64,000 nt of DNA, taken from Anastrepha obliqua (taxonomy: Eukaryota; Arthropoda; Insecta; Diptera; Tephritidae). Made by a program: the position numbers and the translations under genes. Positions 1 through 11,572 of the stretch are shown piece by piece. The stretch spans positions 4,280,501 to 4,344,500 of the forward strand of contig NW_026562179.1 of assembly GCF_027943255.1 (NCBI RefSeq), in the 5' to 3' direction. How positions within the stretch are numbered: the first letter of the stretch is position 1; each line of letters starts with the position of its first letter. The notes under the pieces were generated by a model. It had not been told where the DNA came from, did not search any database, and saw only the letters and a program-made list of their open reading frames with translations.

Positions 1-912
1 TTTAATATTGCGAAAAAGGAAATGAAAAAAGAGTTTCTTATTAAACTTCTAAACAATAATACCTATAAAATCAATGCATCAGATCCTGATGACTATAGAA
101 ACCTGACAAAAATGCTGACCAATAAAAACCTATCTTGGTATACATATGAAAACAAGCAAGCCCGGCCGATTAAGGTGATGGTAAAGAACCTGCATCATAC
201 GAGTGATCCAGGAGAAATAATATCAAATCTTCAAAAACAAGGACTTAAAGCCATCAGCGCAGTCAATAAATTGAAATGGAAAACTAAAGAACCTTTAGAT
301 ATGTTTCTCCTTACGTTTGATTCCAGTGAAAACATTAAGAAAATACATGAAGTAAAAACTATCTTACACTCTGTTGTTACTATAGAAGCAGTGAGGCAAT
401 CAAAACTCATACCGCAATGCAAATCATGCCAGGCGTATGGGCACACGCAAAACTACTGTGGCAAACAACCAAGGTGTGTCAAATGCGCAGGGAAGCATAA
501 AACGATTGAATGCACAAAGCTTGAACAACAACAACCAAAATGCTGCAATTGTGGTGAGTCCCATCCTGCGAACTACAGGGGATGTGTTGTTGCCAAAGAA
601 CTACAAAAGATACGTGATCAATAAGCTGGCTCAAAAATAAAAAATAATATAAATAGTACTGAAGGCAAAAATATAAATAAAAATATTATAGGTAGCTACC
701 CAAATAACCTTACCAGCAAACCAATTTTGCAAAACAATACTACACCACTTAAAAGACCCACATTCTCACAGATAGTAAAAGGAAACAATCACTCGGAAAA
801 CGCTAACATACTACAACAAATATTGGAAAAAATAACGACACAAAACGAGTATATGACTGCACTAGAAAAGAGATTGCAGAAGATCGAAAAAACACTACAC
901 CTAGTTGAATAA
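1..912 (+). pseudogene. Jockey ORF1 (gag-like, zinc knuckles), one in-frame stop
   Basis: The frame is open from the window edge (first ATG at 22) and is interrupted once, by TAA at 622-624. It then stays open to a second TAA at 910-912, two bases before the ORF2 start. The upstream part carries three cysteine-rich knuckles, with CKSCQAYGH..., CVKCAGKH...C and CCNCGESHPAN...C cores at about 415-590, as in Jockey-clade RNA-binding gag proteins. The part after the stop (from about 727) is lysine/glutamate-rich and looks like a short coiled coil. Loss of one codon to a nonsense change is the simplest reading. The N-terminus is not visible. Confidence 0.8.
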
Positions 913-914
913 AA

Positions 915-3569
915 ATGACTAAATTTTTAAAAATAATGCTATGGAATGCAAACGGCTTGCTTAAACATCAAAGCGAGCTGGAAATGATTTTAGAAACCGA
1001 AAAAATCGACATCTGCCTAATATCTGAGACGCACTTTACCAAGCAGTCATATATCAAATTCAAAAACTACAATACATACCATTCAATTCACCCAAACAAC
1101 GCCGCACGAGGAGGCGCTGCTATTATTATAAGAAACAATATAAAGCATTACGAAGAAGGCAGCATCTCTATACCTGAATTTCAAGCAATAACCATAACAG
1201 TGGAGAGTGATAGGAATTTATCAGTCACTGCAGTCTATAGTCCCCCAAAACATCAGATCAAATGCGACCAATACATAGAGCTAATTAATAGTCACTACAA
1301 CCGATTTTTAATGGGCGGTGACTTCAATGCGAAGCACACACACTGGGGCTCGAGATTAACCACTACAAAAGGTAGAGAATTATGCAAAGCTCTTCAACAG
1401 ACTGGATGTATAACATTTTCTACTGGGACTCCAACATACTGGCCAACGGATTCACAAAAAATACCCGACCTAATCGATTTTTTCATTGCCAAAAAAATAT
1501 CAGCTAATTATATCAGCATAGAAAGCGGGTGGGATATGAACTCGGATCATTCTCCAATTTTATTAACATTATATGAAAATGCGCTTATCAAGAAATTGCC
1601 ACTTACGCTAACAAATAAATATACGGATTGGGAATATTTTAGGAACGTTTTAACCGCGGATAATCACAATGCAGAAATTACCAACACTTCCGATTTAGAT
1701 GATGAAATATTAAGATTATCTAACCTTATACAACTGGCAGCCTGGAGTAGCACTTCGGAAAAAAAGTTTGTCACATCAGGTCATAAATATACCAAAGATA
1801 TTAAAGATATGGTCGCAGAAAAACGCAAAATACGAAGACGATGGCAGCAAACAAGATCTCCCTCCGACAAAAAACGACTAAATAAAATTACGAAAGAAAT
1901 TTCCAGGAAAATAAAAGATTTTAAAAACAGATCTCTGAGTACGTATTTAAAGAGCTTATCGAACGAACGCAGCACTGATTACTCGCTCTGGAAATGTACA
2001 AAAAACTTTTCACAGCCAGTAACACAGTACCCACCAATCAAAAAAGAAGACAGTTCTTGGGCCAAAAGCAGTAAAGAAAAAGCTAATGTTTTTGCTGAAT
2101 ACCTCGAGGGTATCTTTAAGCCATATGACACGTCGAGGATAGCCGGAATGCAGCCACTTACCTATGAAACTGATGCCGAAATTCCCCTTGTTACGGATTC
2201 CGAATTGCTTGGTGAAATAAATAAACTAAAATCAAAAAAAGCGCCTGGGTATGATCTTATTACTGCTGAAATTTTAAAACAACTTCCTCAATGCACGATA
2301 TCTAGGTTTACTGAAATAATGAACGCCACATTCAAATTGCACCATATCTCAATATATTGGAAAACTGCGGAAATAATTATGTTTAATAAACCAGGGAAGC
2401 CAGCGCATGATGTCACATCTTATCGGCCTATCTCGCTCCTACCAATTATATCAAAACTGATGGAAAAGCTTTTAGCCAAACGTCTCAACATAATTATTAA
2501 GCAAAGAAATATAATACCAGTGCATCAATTTGGTTTTCGCACAAAACATTCTACCATCGATCAAGTGCACAGAATTACTCGCATCATTGAAAACGCCTTT
2601 GAAGAAAAAAAGGTGTGCTCTGCTGTCTTTCTCGACGTGTCTAAAGCCTTTGACAAAGTTTGCCACATTGGGCTCCTCAACAAAATAAATGCGCTTCTAC
2701 CAATACAATATTATAATGTTCTAGAATCGTACTTATCCGATCGTTTTTTCCGAATAAAATACGAAGACACATATTCCGAACTTAAGGAAATTAAAGCTGG
2801 CGTCCCACAGGGCAGCGTGCTGGGGCCCATTCTTTATATTCTTTTTACGTGTGATCTACCTATTGACATAAATTGCTCCACAGCAACTTTTGCTGACGAC
2901 ACAGCCATCTTATCGGTAGGAGAAACTCAGATTGACTCAATCAAAAACCTTCAAATTTATTTAAATAAAATCTCCGAGTGGACCATTAAATGGCGCATAA
3001 AACTAAACGAAACAAAATCGGTTCATTTAGACTTCACACAGAAGAAAATCAAATATCTGCCACTACATATAAACGGCGTACAAATCCCGCATCACAACAC
3101 CGCCAAATACTTAGGTATGACACTAGATACCAAGCTTAGATGGAATGTTCACGTTAAAAAGAAAAGAGAAGAGTTAGATATCAGATTTAGAAATATGTAC
3201 TGGCTTATGGGCAACCAATCAGCCTTATCCTTATACAATAAAATTCTTTTATATAAGCAGGTGCTTAAACCAATTTGGACATATGGGATCCAGCTATGGG
3301 GCTGCTCAAGCTCAACCAACATAAAATCCATACAAAGATTCCAAAATAAGGTACTACGATGCGCTGTTAATGCACCTTGGTACGTCCGTAACACCGATAT
3401 CGAACGCGACCTTGGCATCGAATCAGTTGCCACTTCGATCAACATCAACGCTAAGTCTCATATGGAAAGACTACGCCACCATGTAAATAGCGAAGCCTCA
3501 GCCCTAATTGACCCCGTTAAATGGAAAGAAAGGCTGAAACGAAAAAAACCGCACCAACTCACGCAGTAG
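915..3569 (+). CDS. Jockey ORF2: AP endonuclease plus reverse transcriptase
   Basis: Intact 884-residue polyprotein for target-primed reverse transcription. The N-terminal 220 residues form an exonuclease-endonuclease-phosphatase fold, with LWNANGL, SETHF, GGDFNAKH and the SDHSP motif. The reverse transcriptase follows: the KAPGYD fingers motif, motif A FLDVSKAFDKV near residue 571, GVPQGSVLGP near 628, and the catalytic FADD near 658. A Jockey-type thumb and C-terminal region (LRWNVHV, TYGIQLWG) completes it. There is no RNase H domain. The ATG at 915 lies two bases after the ORF1 stop, suggesting reinitiation. No stop or frameshift is seen. Confidence 0.92.
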   Translation: MTKFLKIMLWNANGLLKHQSELEMILETEKIDICLISETHFTKQSYIKFKNYNTYHSIHPNNAARGGAAIIIRNNIKHYEEGSISIPEFQAITITVESDRNLSVTAVYSPPKHQIKCDQYIELINSHYNRFLMGGDFNAKHTHWGSRLTTTKGRELCKALQQTGCITFSTGTPTYWPTDSQKIPDLIDFFIAKKISANYISIESGWDMNSDHSPILLTLYENALIKKLPLTLTNKYTDWEYFRNVLTADNHNAEITNTSDLDDEILRLSNLIQLAAWSSTSEKKFVTSGHKYTKDIKDMVAEKRKIRRRWQQTRSPSDKKRLNKITKEISRKIKDFKNRSLSTYLKSLSNERSTDYSLWKCTKNFSQPVTQYPPIKKEDSSWAKSSKEKANVFAEYLEGIFKPYDTSRIAGMQPLTYETDAEIPLVTDSELLGEINKLKSKKAPGYDLITAEILKQLPQCTISRFTEIMNATFKLHHISIYWKTAEIIMFNKPGKPAHDVTSYRPISLLPIISKLMEKLLAKRLNIIIKQRNIIPVHQFGFRTKHSTIDQVHRITRIIENAFEEKKVCSAVFLDVSKAFDKVCHIGLLNKINALLPIQYYNVLESYLSDRFFRIKYEDTYSELKEIKAGVPQGSVLGPILYILFTCDLPIDINCSTATFADDTAILSVGETQIDSIKNLQIYLNKISEWTIKWRIKLNETKSVHLDFTQKKIKYLPLHINGVQIPHHNTAKYLGMTLDTKLRWNVHVKKKREELDIRFRNMYWLMGNQSALSLYNKILLYKQVLKPIWTYGIQLWGCSSSTNIKSIQRFQNKVLRCAVNAPWYVRNTDIERDLGIESVATSININAKSHMERLRHHVNSEASALIDPVKWKERLKRKKPHQLTQ

Positions 3570-3704
3570 CCCATTTCTCTGCAAGCCTGATGCAGAGTAT
3601 TTTTAAATTTAGTTGTATTGTACAAAATTAAATCCAAATTGTTCGTTAGTTTATAATTTATTAACTAGTTACAATGTAAATAATAATAAAAAAAAAAAAA
3701 AAAA

Positions 3705-4125
3705 CTTCCATTATTAGATGAAATAGAGTCATCACATAACTGCTCTAATAGACTACTTATTTGTGAATCATCTAATTTACATGTAGATGACATATTTTCA
3801 ACAAATCAAAACTAAACAAAAACAAAAATAGAACGCTAAGATAGTGAAACGAAACCCAAAAAGTGCTAATAAATTATATAAACAATATGCAATTCCAAAA
3901 CTAAAACGTAACCCAAAAGATAATGGTACGTCTTTTCGACGTATGCTATGATCATAACTCAGAAAAAACAAACTCACCTCGAAAACACAACCACCACCAA
4001 ACTATTGCACCTACTGACTGAGCAAACTGAGCGTGTGAAGTTTCTCCGACAACAAACAAGAGATTGAGAGCGTAAGAGAAAAAATGAGTACGTCATTTCG
4101 ACGTGCGTTATCTTACTAGGGTTAA
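3705..4125 (-). mobile_element. piggyBac-like element, 5' end and N-terminal coding fragment
   Basis: On the minus strand a TTAA (4122-4125) is followed by CCCTAGTAAGATAACGC, closely resembling the canonical piggyBac end (CCCTAGAAAGATA). A motif of the form ACGTCNTTTCGACGT occurs twice, near 4090 and near 3930, as a subterminal repeat. An ATG at 3792 opens a frame starting MSSTCKLDDSQ, acidic and serine-rich like piggyBac transposase N-termini. It runs to 3705, where the Jockey poly-A tail cuts it. The rest of the element would lie before the window. It differs from the piggyBac at 57.6 kb, whose ends have another sequence. Confidence 0.7.
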
Positions 4126-5255
4126 ATGATTTGAGTCAATTCAAATGCATCCTTATCTTTTCGATAAAAGCTTGAAAGAGTAGAGAAAAGGCTAGACTTA
4201 ACCAAGTTGTGCTGCAAAATGGATGTGCGCCCCAATCTCGAAGTTATGATCGCAGCCACCGTCTAGGACAATCATAAATTCTATTAAAACCGTCTTTCGC
4301 TTTAATAAGCATCAATTTTATAATACATATATTTCACAACCAATAAAAACCTGTTTAGAAACCACGAAATATGGTAGTTGCTTTCACGAAATGATCATCT
4401 GCTGATTTTTTTTTTATATGGGGCAATACTTTCATTGTGGCATCAATGGTACGTTTTACACGTCACGTCTATAAAATGCGTTGCCGCAAAAGACACAAAG
4501 GTTGTCAGTTACGTATTTAACGCCAAAACTACTTATTTTTTGGATAGGTTTTGAAAAATGTCTTATTACACACGCTTAATTTACTCTTATAAAGTACTAA
4601 CACCGAAAAGGAAAAATATACACTCATAAACACTCTTTATTGATGGAACATTTGATTAAAATTTTTTACAAAATTATACTTCGTATTTTGTTAAGATTTC
4701 ATTTCGGCTGGCGATAAGATTGTGTTAGTGATGTACGAAAAAACATCAACACAGCCTCACCCATTTCGCTTCGTTGCTATATGAACAACGACTGAACATC
4801 TGATTGGACGATTGTCTGAATGGAAGGTGAATTGAGTAGTGAAGGGGGCGCCATAAAAAACAGGTACTTTATGTTTCGCGATTTGAAGAGACTGACGTCA
4901 GCTCCCTTCGCAATACAAAACAAACATAAGTAGGAGAAATCACATGTTTGTGAAAATTCAGTGAATGGCTTGGTAATATTGAATAATAATGCAAACGAAG
5001 TGGCGCGTGTTAAATTGTGTTAAATGCAGTTTTTTTCGTTTGTATGCGGAAGACGCCGTGGCTAGAATGTATGTGGTGTTCGTATAATTTCTTGTGTTTG
5101 GCTATTTCTAATGCTTTCGTCTTTTTTCTTCTTCACAAACAAGTAATTCCTCTTCCTTTTCTTTATTTAATGGTGGACTCTTACGACACGGCGAATTCGG
5201 AGGGTGCAATCTTCTTCTCTATCATTCTTGGTGTGAATGCATGAAATGATGTTAT
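4126..5255. other. Unassigned AT-rich spacer
   Basis: No convincing coding frame, repeat or element end was recognised. A 75-codon frame at 5017-5244 has a hydrophobic start but no recognisable domain, and I do not call it. The stretch may be host DNA or decayed element sequence. Confidence 0.5.
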
Positions 5256-6066
5256 TGTTGCAGCAGTAACTTTGCCCTGTCAGTGTAGTGTAAATCCCCG
5301 GTCGTCTTCGTCTAGCTCATTACGCCTAAGAAACTTGCTGCTTCGACACGTTGGGCTCAAAAGGAGAGGGGCTAGATGAGTGGGTTTGATGGGCATGTGA
5401 AAAGGTGGTTAGTGTCGTGCAGGGTGCCTTCACTGGCCGGACATATGTTTCGTATGTCGGGATCAATTCTGGATAGGCAGGAGCTTAAACTGCTAAAGTA
5501 TCCAGAACGTAGTTGTGCCAAGGTTACACGGGACTGTCGGGGAATTTGGAGCTCTTCGTCTGCGATGGGTGGTGGTTGAGTCTTCCTATGAATGTCGTTG
5601 ATTGTCTGTCTGTACACTGTCTAATCCAATAGTTGTCGGTGTGTTTTGTCCTGGATCTTGTCCGCGTTATTGAAGAGGTGCCTCCTAACGTGCTTGGGAG
5701 TCGGCTCAGGCTTAAGCAGGTGTCTGCATGGGTGGGACCTGCGGTAACACCCTAACAGGAACTGCTTGCTGAGCAGTTTATTGTGCTCCTCTGAAGCCGT
5801 GATGTGGGCCTTTAACCCAACTAAACGTCGTCAACTTTTACCTTAAGTTTCAGTCTGACCTCCTTTGTCCAGGTGGTGAGAGGGCCGCCGTGTGGGAAAG
5901 TTGTAGGTTCCTCGCAGTGAAGAAGCGAGAAAGGAAGGCGAGGTAGTCAATTACCTTACGCACAGGCCATCAATGTCGTTGCCCGACGCCATTATCGTGC
6001 AGTTGTCGGCGTAGGAGACCAGTGAGACTCCCTGCAGGCTGAGAGAGTTTCGAGTAGAACATAGAA
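5256..6066 (-). pseudogene. LOA-like non-LTR retrotransposon, 3' half of ORF2 (decayed)
   Basis: Minus-strand translation from about 6050 gives VSYADNCTIMASG, a degraded YADD box of the kind seen in LOA-like reverse transcriptases. At 5617-5372 the C-terminal domain reads RVTLAQLRSGYFSS...DPDIRNICPAS...HDTNHLFTCP, a Cys/His motif with the second cysteine changed to serine. Between them the frame is broken. The 3' end is near 5256, where TGTTGCAGC-type sequence stops. The upstream half of what looks like the same element lies on the same strand at 53780-56110, beyond the 47.7-kb block, so this is one element split by that insertion. Confidence 0.75.
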
Positions 6067-6617
6067 GAGTAAAGCTATGTTAAGTGATCCTCGAAAATTT
6101 CACTAAGTCACGGATTTTAGGGCAAGATGTCTCGTTGAGTAGTCAAAGTCATGTTAACGCTTTTCTATAAATATTTCGCGCAAATTCCTATTTTAGCAAT
6201 TGTTATTAACAATCAAAGCTTGAAGCAAGATTAAATTGAAAAATTAATTACTCCAAAACTACAATAGATAATGACGTGAAATTTTGCATACCATTCAAGT
6301 ATTGTCTGTACTATTTTTCAAGTGTTAATAACTCTTTTTATTTTGACAAATAGATAAAGAAATAATAACTTTTTGTAATCAGTTGCATTTTTTCATGTTT
6401 TCTTCACGCTGTTAAACAATCGGACTTACGCATAATTGTGCGGAAAACGCTTACCTTCAATAATCTGAAAAAAGAGTTTTGTACTTTTACTTCATTTGAG
6501 ATATTGACTGTCTTGTAACTTGATGCGCTCGACGGTGGCATTGCTGCCATCGGCTGATCGGTCGCGAGTTATGGAAACCCTCATAACACAACCACCAACC
6601 AAACCTCCAAGGTTACA
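6067..6617 (+). repeat. Outer terminal inverted repeat, left copy
   Basis: This is the element-specific terminal repeat before Helitron B begins. Its partner is 49687-49880 plus 53418-53779 in reverse, split there by Harbinger. It carries no long frame. The reverse strand has a short frame starting at an ATG near 6580, MRVSITRDRSADGS..., that ends at a GTAAGC splice-donor-like site. The left copy has a 2-base indel inside this frame relative to the right copy. Confidence 0.75.
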
Positions 6618-7157
6618 TCACTACATATTATAAAACAAAGTCGCTTTTTCTGTCCCTATGTCCCCTTATACGCTTAAATCTTTAAAACTACGCAACGGAT
6701 TTTGATGCGGTTTTTTTTCAAAGATAGATTGATTGAAGAGGAAGGTTTATATCTATATAATGTGAAGAAATATATAAAGGGGGCGTGGCAATCGGTCAAA
6801 ATGTGGCAAAAAAACATAAATTTTTTGTTTTCAGGGCCATAAATCATAAACGAATCAACCAATTAAAATGAAACTTTGTTGAAGTTTAACTTTGAAATAT
6901 TTACTTTCGTTCTGCATCAAAAAAAATAATTGATTTATTTGTTCTTTAACCAAAATTGTTTAAACAAAAGCAGCTCTTTTTCCAAAAAAAGCTGTTTGTG
7001 TGTTTCTTCGCTGTCAACCGAATGAAACAACAGGCGTTAAGCGATAGTCTCACCACACCTTATTAATGTTGAATAACATCGTATGGTGACGTGTGTATGC
7101 ATGTATTTACGAATCGCTCGCATTATTTCATTTCGGACATATGTACATACATACGTA

Positions 7158-9026
7158 CAGAGAACGTTAATGTATAGAGAAGTCTCAATGACTGAAAAGG
7201 CAGCACTTTTCAGGGGTACTCGTTTTGCGCGCGAGGTACACCACAGCCACATTTTTCAAAAAAATTAACAGTAAGGGGCTGAATTATGTAAATTTAGCAG
7301 CAGTCGATAAGAATTTCTTGGTGATTAGAAGCAAAGAATTTTAATATGTAAAACTTTGTTGAATTCCCTTCAACTGAATCAAAATCCTCTATAGAAAACG
7401 CCTCATTACCAGGCGCACAGGAAGATGGCATATGCAAATGTAAATTTGTGAATTTATATACATTTGCGCATATGTATATGCTGTGTGTATGTATGCTCAC
7501 CAGCCACAGCTCAAGATAAAACGGTAAAACTTCTCAAGAAATCCAGCGCGCATTCATAGGCGCAGCGCACATTCATTGGCACAGCATTGTACATATACAC
7601 ATATTTACATACATATATTGATGCATACATATGTACGAAGACGCGGGCACTCGACTTGACAAAAATTGAAGATTTATCAAATATTGGCAAATAATTCTAC
7701 GCGAAATATTCCAATATTGACTATTTTCGAATTGTCGAGAAAATTGGCATATGGGCGGCTCGTTTTATGAATGAAAGTTCTTGCTCTTAGAACTATGAGC
7801 TCGAATTTATCAATGAATTTTTTGATGATGAGTTTTTGTTGCACAGTACAATAGTTGAAACTGTTCTGCGCCGCCGCGACTGTTCAGCGCTATGGCAACT
7901 AGAACGATGGCCGCTACGTCTGCGCCTATGACTGCATTTTGTTCTTGTAGTCGCTAGGCATAGAATTTTAGCTTTGAACGACATACGCATTTTGAGGAAT
8001 AAAGTGAGTGCCCTGTGTGTGCGGTTGTATGTACATACATGCATATGGTATATTAATAAGCATTGTTTTGCTTGAATTCAATTCACATATTTATATTTGC
8101 ATATGCCATCTTCCTGTGTGCCTGGTAATGAAGCGTTTTGTATACAGAATTTTTTTATTTGTTTGAAGGGATATGGGCACCAAGTGTACATACGCACATA
8201 CAAATATGTACATGAGTATTCAAAAGAAATTTGTTTTAGCATTTGTGAGGCAGGAATTTGATCATTAGGTTTTTACATGAAATATAAGGCGATGCTCGTG
8301 AGGTAGGTCATGTTGCTTCAGTGCACACATATGCGTGCAACATATACATATTTAATAAAGATGCAATTGAACTTAGTTGTCCCATATATGCAAATACGTT
8401 TCTTTGAAGTTTTCCTCTATTTATTTTAAAGTTTTATACTATCTAGAAAATGCATACATACAAATGTATGTATATTATTATTCCCTGTAATAAAATGTAA
8501 ATTGAAAAAGATTTGGTTTGCCAAAGGAACAAATAAATGCATATTCAAATGTAAATACATATGCCGATATACATATGTACCAAAACACTTGTATGCTATG
8601 AATTAATTTCGACTCAAAAAATTAGTAAAAATTTTCATCAAATTTGTTTAGTTTTAAATTTACTAAAACGCACATACCAAAATGTGAGACGTCGTTTTAT
8701 AATGAATTTTTTTAAATTAAATCAAAATATTAAAGTTACTTTGATTTAAAATGTTGGCGCATATAATAAATATTCAAGAATTTTTTCTTCATCACCTTTG
8801 TCTGAAAATACAAATTGAATAAATTTTCGTTTATCAAGGGAACATAAAAATGCACAAGCATTCCTACAGAGGCCAAAAACTGTGCAGGGCCAATATGCTA
8901 AAGGAGAAATCGCTGTAAAACATCTCTGTTAAAAGTTTCACCACACCCCGGCGGCGGTTAGACTTCATTTTTGACAATTCACACTATTCGTAGCTCGTGA
9001 GAATTCTCTATATTTAACGTTCTCTG
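7158..9026 (+). mobile_element. P-superfamily-like (1360/Hoppel-type) non-autonomous element, copy 1
   Basis: The ends are CAGAGAACGTTAATGTATAG and, in reverse, CAGAGAACGTTAAATATAGA. No transposase frame exists in its 1869 bp, and no target duplication is evident here. A longer copy at 35079-37353 does have a 7-bp duplication (CATCGCT), the size known for ProtoP/1360 elements. An internal inverted repeat of about 90 bp (around 7370-7460 and 8085-8175), including CAGGAAGATGGCATATGCAAAT, lies inside. Assignment to the P superfamily rests on end sequence and duplication length only. Confidence 0.6.
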
Positions 9027-9399
9027 GTATCTATGTATGTACTGAATTCCATGTAATAATATGTACATATAATTTTACAGCGAAATAAAACGCTATTTTC
9101 ACGTTCTATATTAGTAAATCGGACATAATTAAAATACAGTTTTTGAATAGTTTTTATTGATTCGGAGCGCGTTTAGTTTGCTATCGATTCCATACAATAA
9201 CATTTTTTTGTCATTTACTTTTTACGACAACTAATAGCTTATTTCCAAAGCGATTTCAACAAATAGGTACAACATTAATCCTTATCCAATTAAATACCTT
9301 AAATACATTGTTGTTTTGATATAGATCTATGTATATGGCTCTTTACAGCATATAATTAAAAACAATATTTTTCAAGATATTACATCAGTAATTAGTAAT

Positions 9400-10655
9400 T
9401 GAGATCTACCGGAAAAATTGCGTTAGCTGTTGCGTCATCCGGCATTGCCGCTACTCTTTTGGAAAGAGTCTTTTGGAAAGAGGCCGAACCACACACTCTA
9501 CAATCAAGCAATCAAAATCGCAACCGATGATGATAACAGCGTCTGTAGTGTTTCTAGACAGAGCAATACAGGAAAATTGATGCGTGACTGCTCATTAATA
9601 GTCTGGGACGAAGCTACCATGTCAAACAAGACGTCTGTGGAAGCACTGGATAGGACAATGCGCGATTTGCGCAACAAAAATTCACCTATGGGTGGATGTA
9701 CAATTCTGTTCTCAGGAGATTTCCGTCAAATCCTACCAGTTGTGACTCGAGGAACACGTGCTGACGAAATAAATGCTTCGCTAAAAAGATCCCACCTTTG
9801 GTCGCATGTCAATAAATTAGATCTTAAAACTAATATGAGGGTTTCGTCATCTTCACGTGAGAACAGGCTATTTCCAGAGATGCTGCTAAAAGTTGGCAAT
9901 GGAGAATTAACACAAAGTGAGGGAAGGATTAACCTAGAAAACCTTGTGTTTTGATAGACAACATCCAAGAGTTAGTCAACAATGTCTATCCTGACTTGTT
10001 GACTGTCTATCCTGACATTGATAACATAAGTTATAAGACAATATCTTGGTTTAAAGAAAGAGCTATTCTGTCACCAACTAACGAACAAGTAGATAAAGTA
10101 AATAACTTGATTATTTCAAAGATTGATGCGCCGACGAAAATATAGTACTCGGTCGATACTGTTCTCGATTTGGAAGAAGCTGTTCAATTTCCTACAGAAT
10201 TTCTAAATTCTTTGAACCCGTCTGGGCTCCCTCCTCACAAAATGGAGCTGAAAATAGGTTGTCCTGTTATTTTATTAAGAAACCTAAGTCCACCTAAACT
10301 TTGCAATGGCACGCGTTTGCTGGTAAAATCACTGCAAACTTTCATAATAGAGTGCACAATACTCACAGGATGTGGTACCGGAGAAGATGTATTGATTCCC
10401 CGAATCCCTCTGATACCATCGGATCTACCATTCCAATTTAAACGCTTACAATTTCCGGTAAAGACATATTTTGCAATGACCATTAATAAATCTCAGGGTC
10501 AAACCTTCAACGTTGCAGGCTTAGATTTGAGTGTTGACTGTTTTTCACATGGCCAACTGTATGTCGCTCTTTCAAGAGTAACCTCTAGAGAAAACATGTT
10601 TGTATTGTCTAATGACAAGAAGGCTATGAACGTTGTATATAAAGACATTCTGTAA
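9400..10655 (+). pseudogene. Helitron B PIF1-type helicase, C-terminal fragment
   Basis: The frame gives KIALAVASSGIAATLLER, a 14-base tandem duplication that shifts frame, then SLIVWDEATM (Walker B), FSGDFRQILPVV (motif III), and at the end MTINKSQGQT and LYVALSRVTS (motifs V and VI), stopping at MNVVYKDIL. These are the PIF1 helicase motifs of Helitron Rep-Hel proteins. The reading frame shifts near 9950 and an in-frame TAG lies at 10143-10145. Walker A and the Rep HUH nuclease are missing. The same defects occur in the right-arm copy, so they predate the arm duplication. Confidence 0.85.
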
Positions 10656-10935
10656 TATAGTAATTGTTGTAAAAATAAAATAAACACATACATACATATG
10701 TAAAAATGCAAAAAGTTAATATGCAAAAATGTAGGGTATGAATTTAGATATCCCAAAGATAGCAGGAAATCTTCATGCTATAAAGAAAGGGGAATTGTCT
10801 TACTCCAAATTTAACGCGTGCGGGCCACGGGCAGTAATGAATAAGCCAAAACTACTGGATCGATTTTAATCATTTTTTCAGTGAGTGACATAGGGTATAT
10901 ATTTTATACCCGTGCGAAGCTGGGCGGGTTGCTAG

Positions 10936-11185
10936 TATAATATATAATAACTAAGTCAATGAACTAAATTAAAATCATCTATAGTATTATTTTAAAACAT
11001 GGCGCTGTACAGATATGAAATATATATCAAAACAAAGGTTTTGATGAGCATATTTCCGGAAAATTATAAAAATTAAAATTGGTTAATTTGTTCATGAAAT
11101 ATTTGCGTGTAAAGTTATCAAAATTTTCATATTGATAACAGCGATGTCTATGCAAAGCGGGATGACACACAAATATACGCATATA
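10936..11185 (-). repeat. Repeat R fragment, left arm
   Basis: About 250 bp matching the AT-rich R repeat (in reverse: CATCCCGCTTTGCATAGAC...CTATAGAT). It lies between the Helitron B 3' end and the errantivirus 3' LTR. It lacks about 25 bp near TGGCGC that are present in other R copies. Confidence 0.7.
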
Positions 11186-11572
11186 AATTAAAGAACTGTG
11201 TTGATTTTTAATTTTTTAAATTACAATTTATTAACGCGAGCACTTGCTCTCGTGTTGAGTTCAATTTCTAAACTAAAACTTATAAACTACTTAGTGCTAA
11301 AATCTAACCTACAGCCGCCACCGTCGCAGTCACTGACTGGCTACTCATGAAGTTCTTGGAATTAGCAGATGTGCATTATTTGAATAAGTTTGAGTTGGCA
11401 CTTTTGCCAAACTTTAATTCGAATCCATCGTGCAGCTGCATGTTGGTGTCGTATTACCGATTCGCCGTAATCAGCTAATGTGGGCAGGCCGCTAGTAACA
11501 TTGATCGCCAGCTTAAAGATAGATTCGGCTACTGCAAATGTTACAGCTGCCCTTGGGCTGCATGTGTTAACT
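11186..11572 (-). repeat. Errantivirus 3' LTR, left copy (387 bp)
   Basis: It starts AGTTAACAC and ends CTTTAATT on the minus strand, with the same length as both LTRs at 37405-37791 and 44287-44673. The end of the env frame (to 11541) overlaps the LTR, as is usual in errantiviruses. Confidence 0.9.

Larger units (their letters stand above)
1..3704 (+). mobile_element. Jockey-type non-LTR retrotransposon, 5' end outside window
   Basis: Two adjacent open frames, a zinc-knuckle gag-like protein (ORF1) and an endonuclease plus reverse transcriptase (ORF2), are followed by a short 3' UTR and a poly-A run at 3688-3704, the normal 3' end of a Jockey-clade element. ORF1 is open to the window edge, so the 5' end lies upstream. 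The poly-A tail abuts sequence reading on the other strand as the N-terminus of a piggyBac-like transposase, so this copy appears to have landed inside that element. ORF2 lacks an RNase H domain, as in Jockey and unlike LOA or I elements. Confidence 0.9.
6618..10935 (+). mobile_element. Helitron B, left copy (P-like element nested inside)
   Basis: The 3' end is clear. A GC-rich segment (CCCGTGCGAAGCTGGGCGGG) is followed by TTG and CTAG at 10932-10935, then host T, the Helitron terminus. The 5' boundary is inferred: A|TC at 6617/6618, followed by ATTATAAAACAAAGTCGC and CTACGCAACGGATTTTGATG, which resemble common insect Helitron 5' regions. Insertion between A and T is satisfied. Only part of the PIF1 helicase remains (9400-10655) and no Rep domain was found, so the copy is non-autonomous. 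The same element in reverse is at 45377-49686. Confidence 0.75.

Noticed and set aside
5017..5244. Possible host gene of 75 codons
   Set aside because: No recognisable domain, no clear promoter or splice context; could be chance.
5372..5579. Plus-strand frame of 67 codons over the LOA-like C-terminus
   Set aside because: Antisense shadow of the retroelement frame; no domain of its own.
7083..8150. Short frames and TACATACATATG-like repeats taken as small genes or a microsatellite locus
   Set aside because: Low-complexity AT/ACATAC runs inside the P-like element; the frames have no protein character.
7158..9026. hAT element (ends beginning CAG)
   Set aside because: The only clear target duplication (CATCGCT at the 35-kb copy) is 7 bp, not 8, and no hAT transposase is present.
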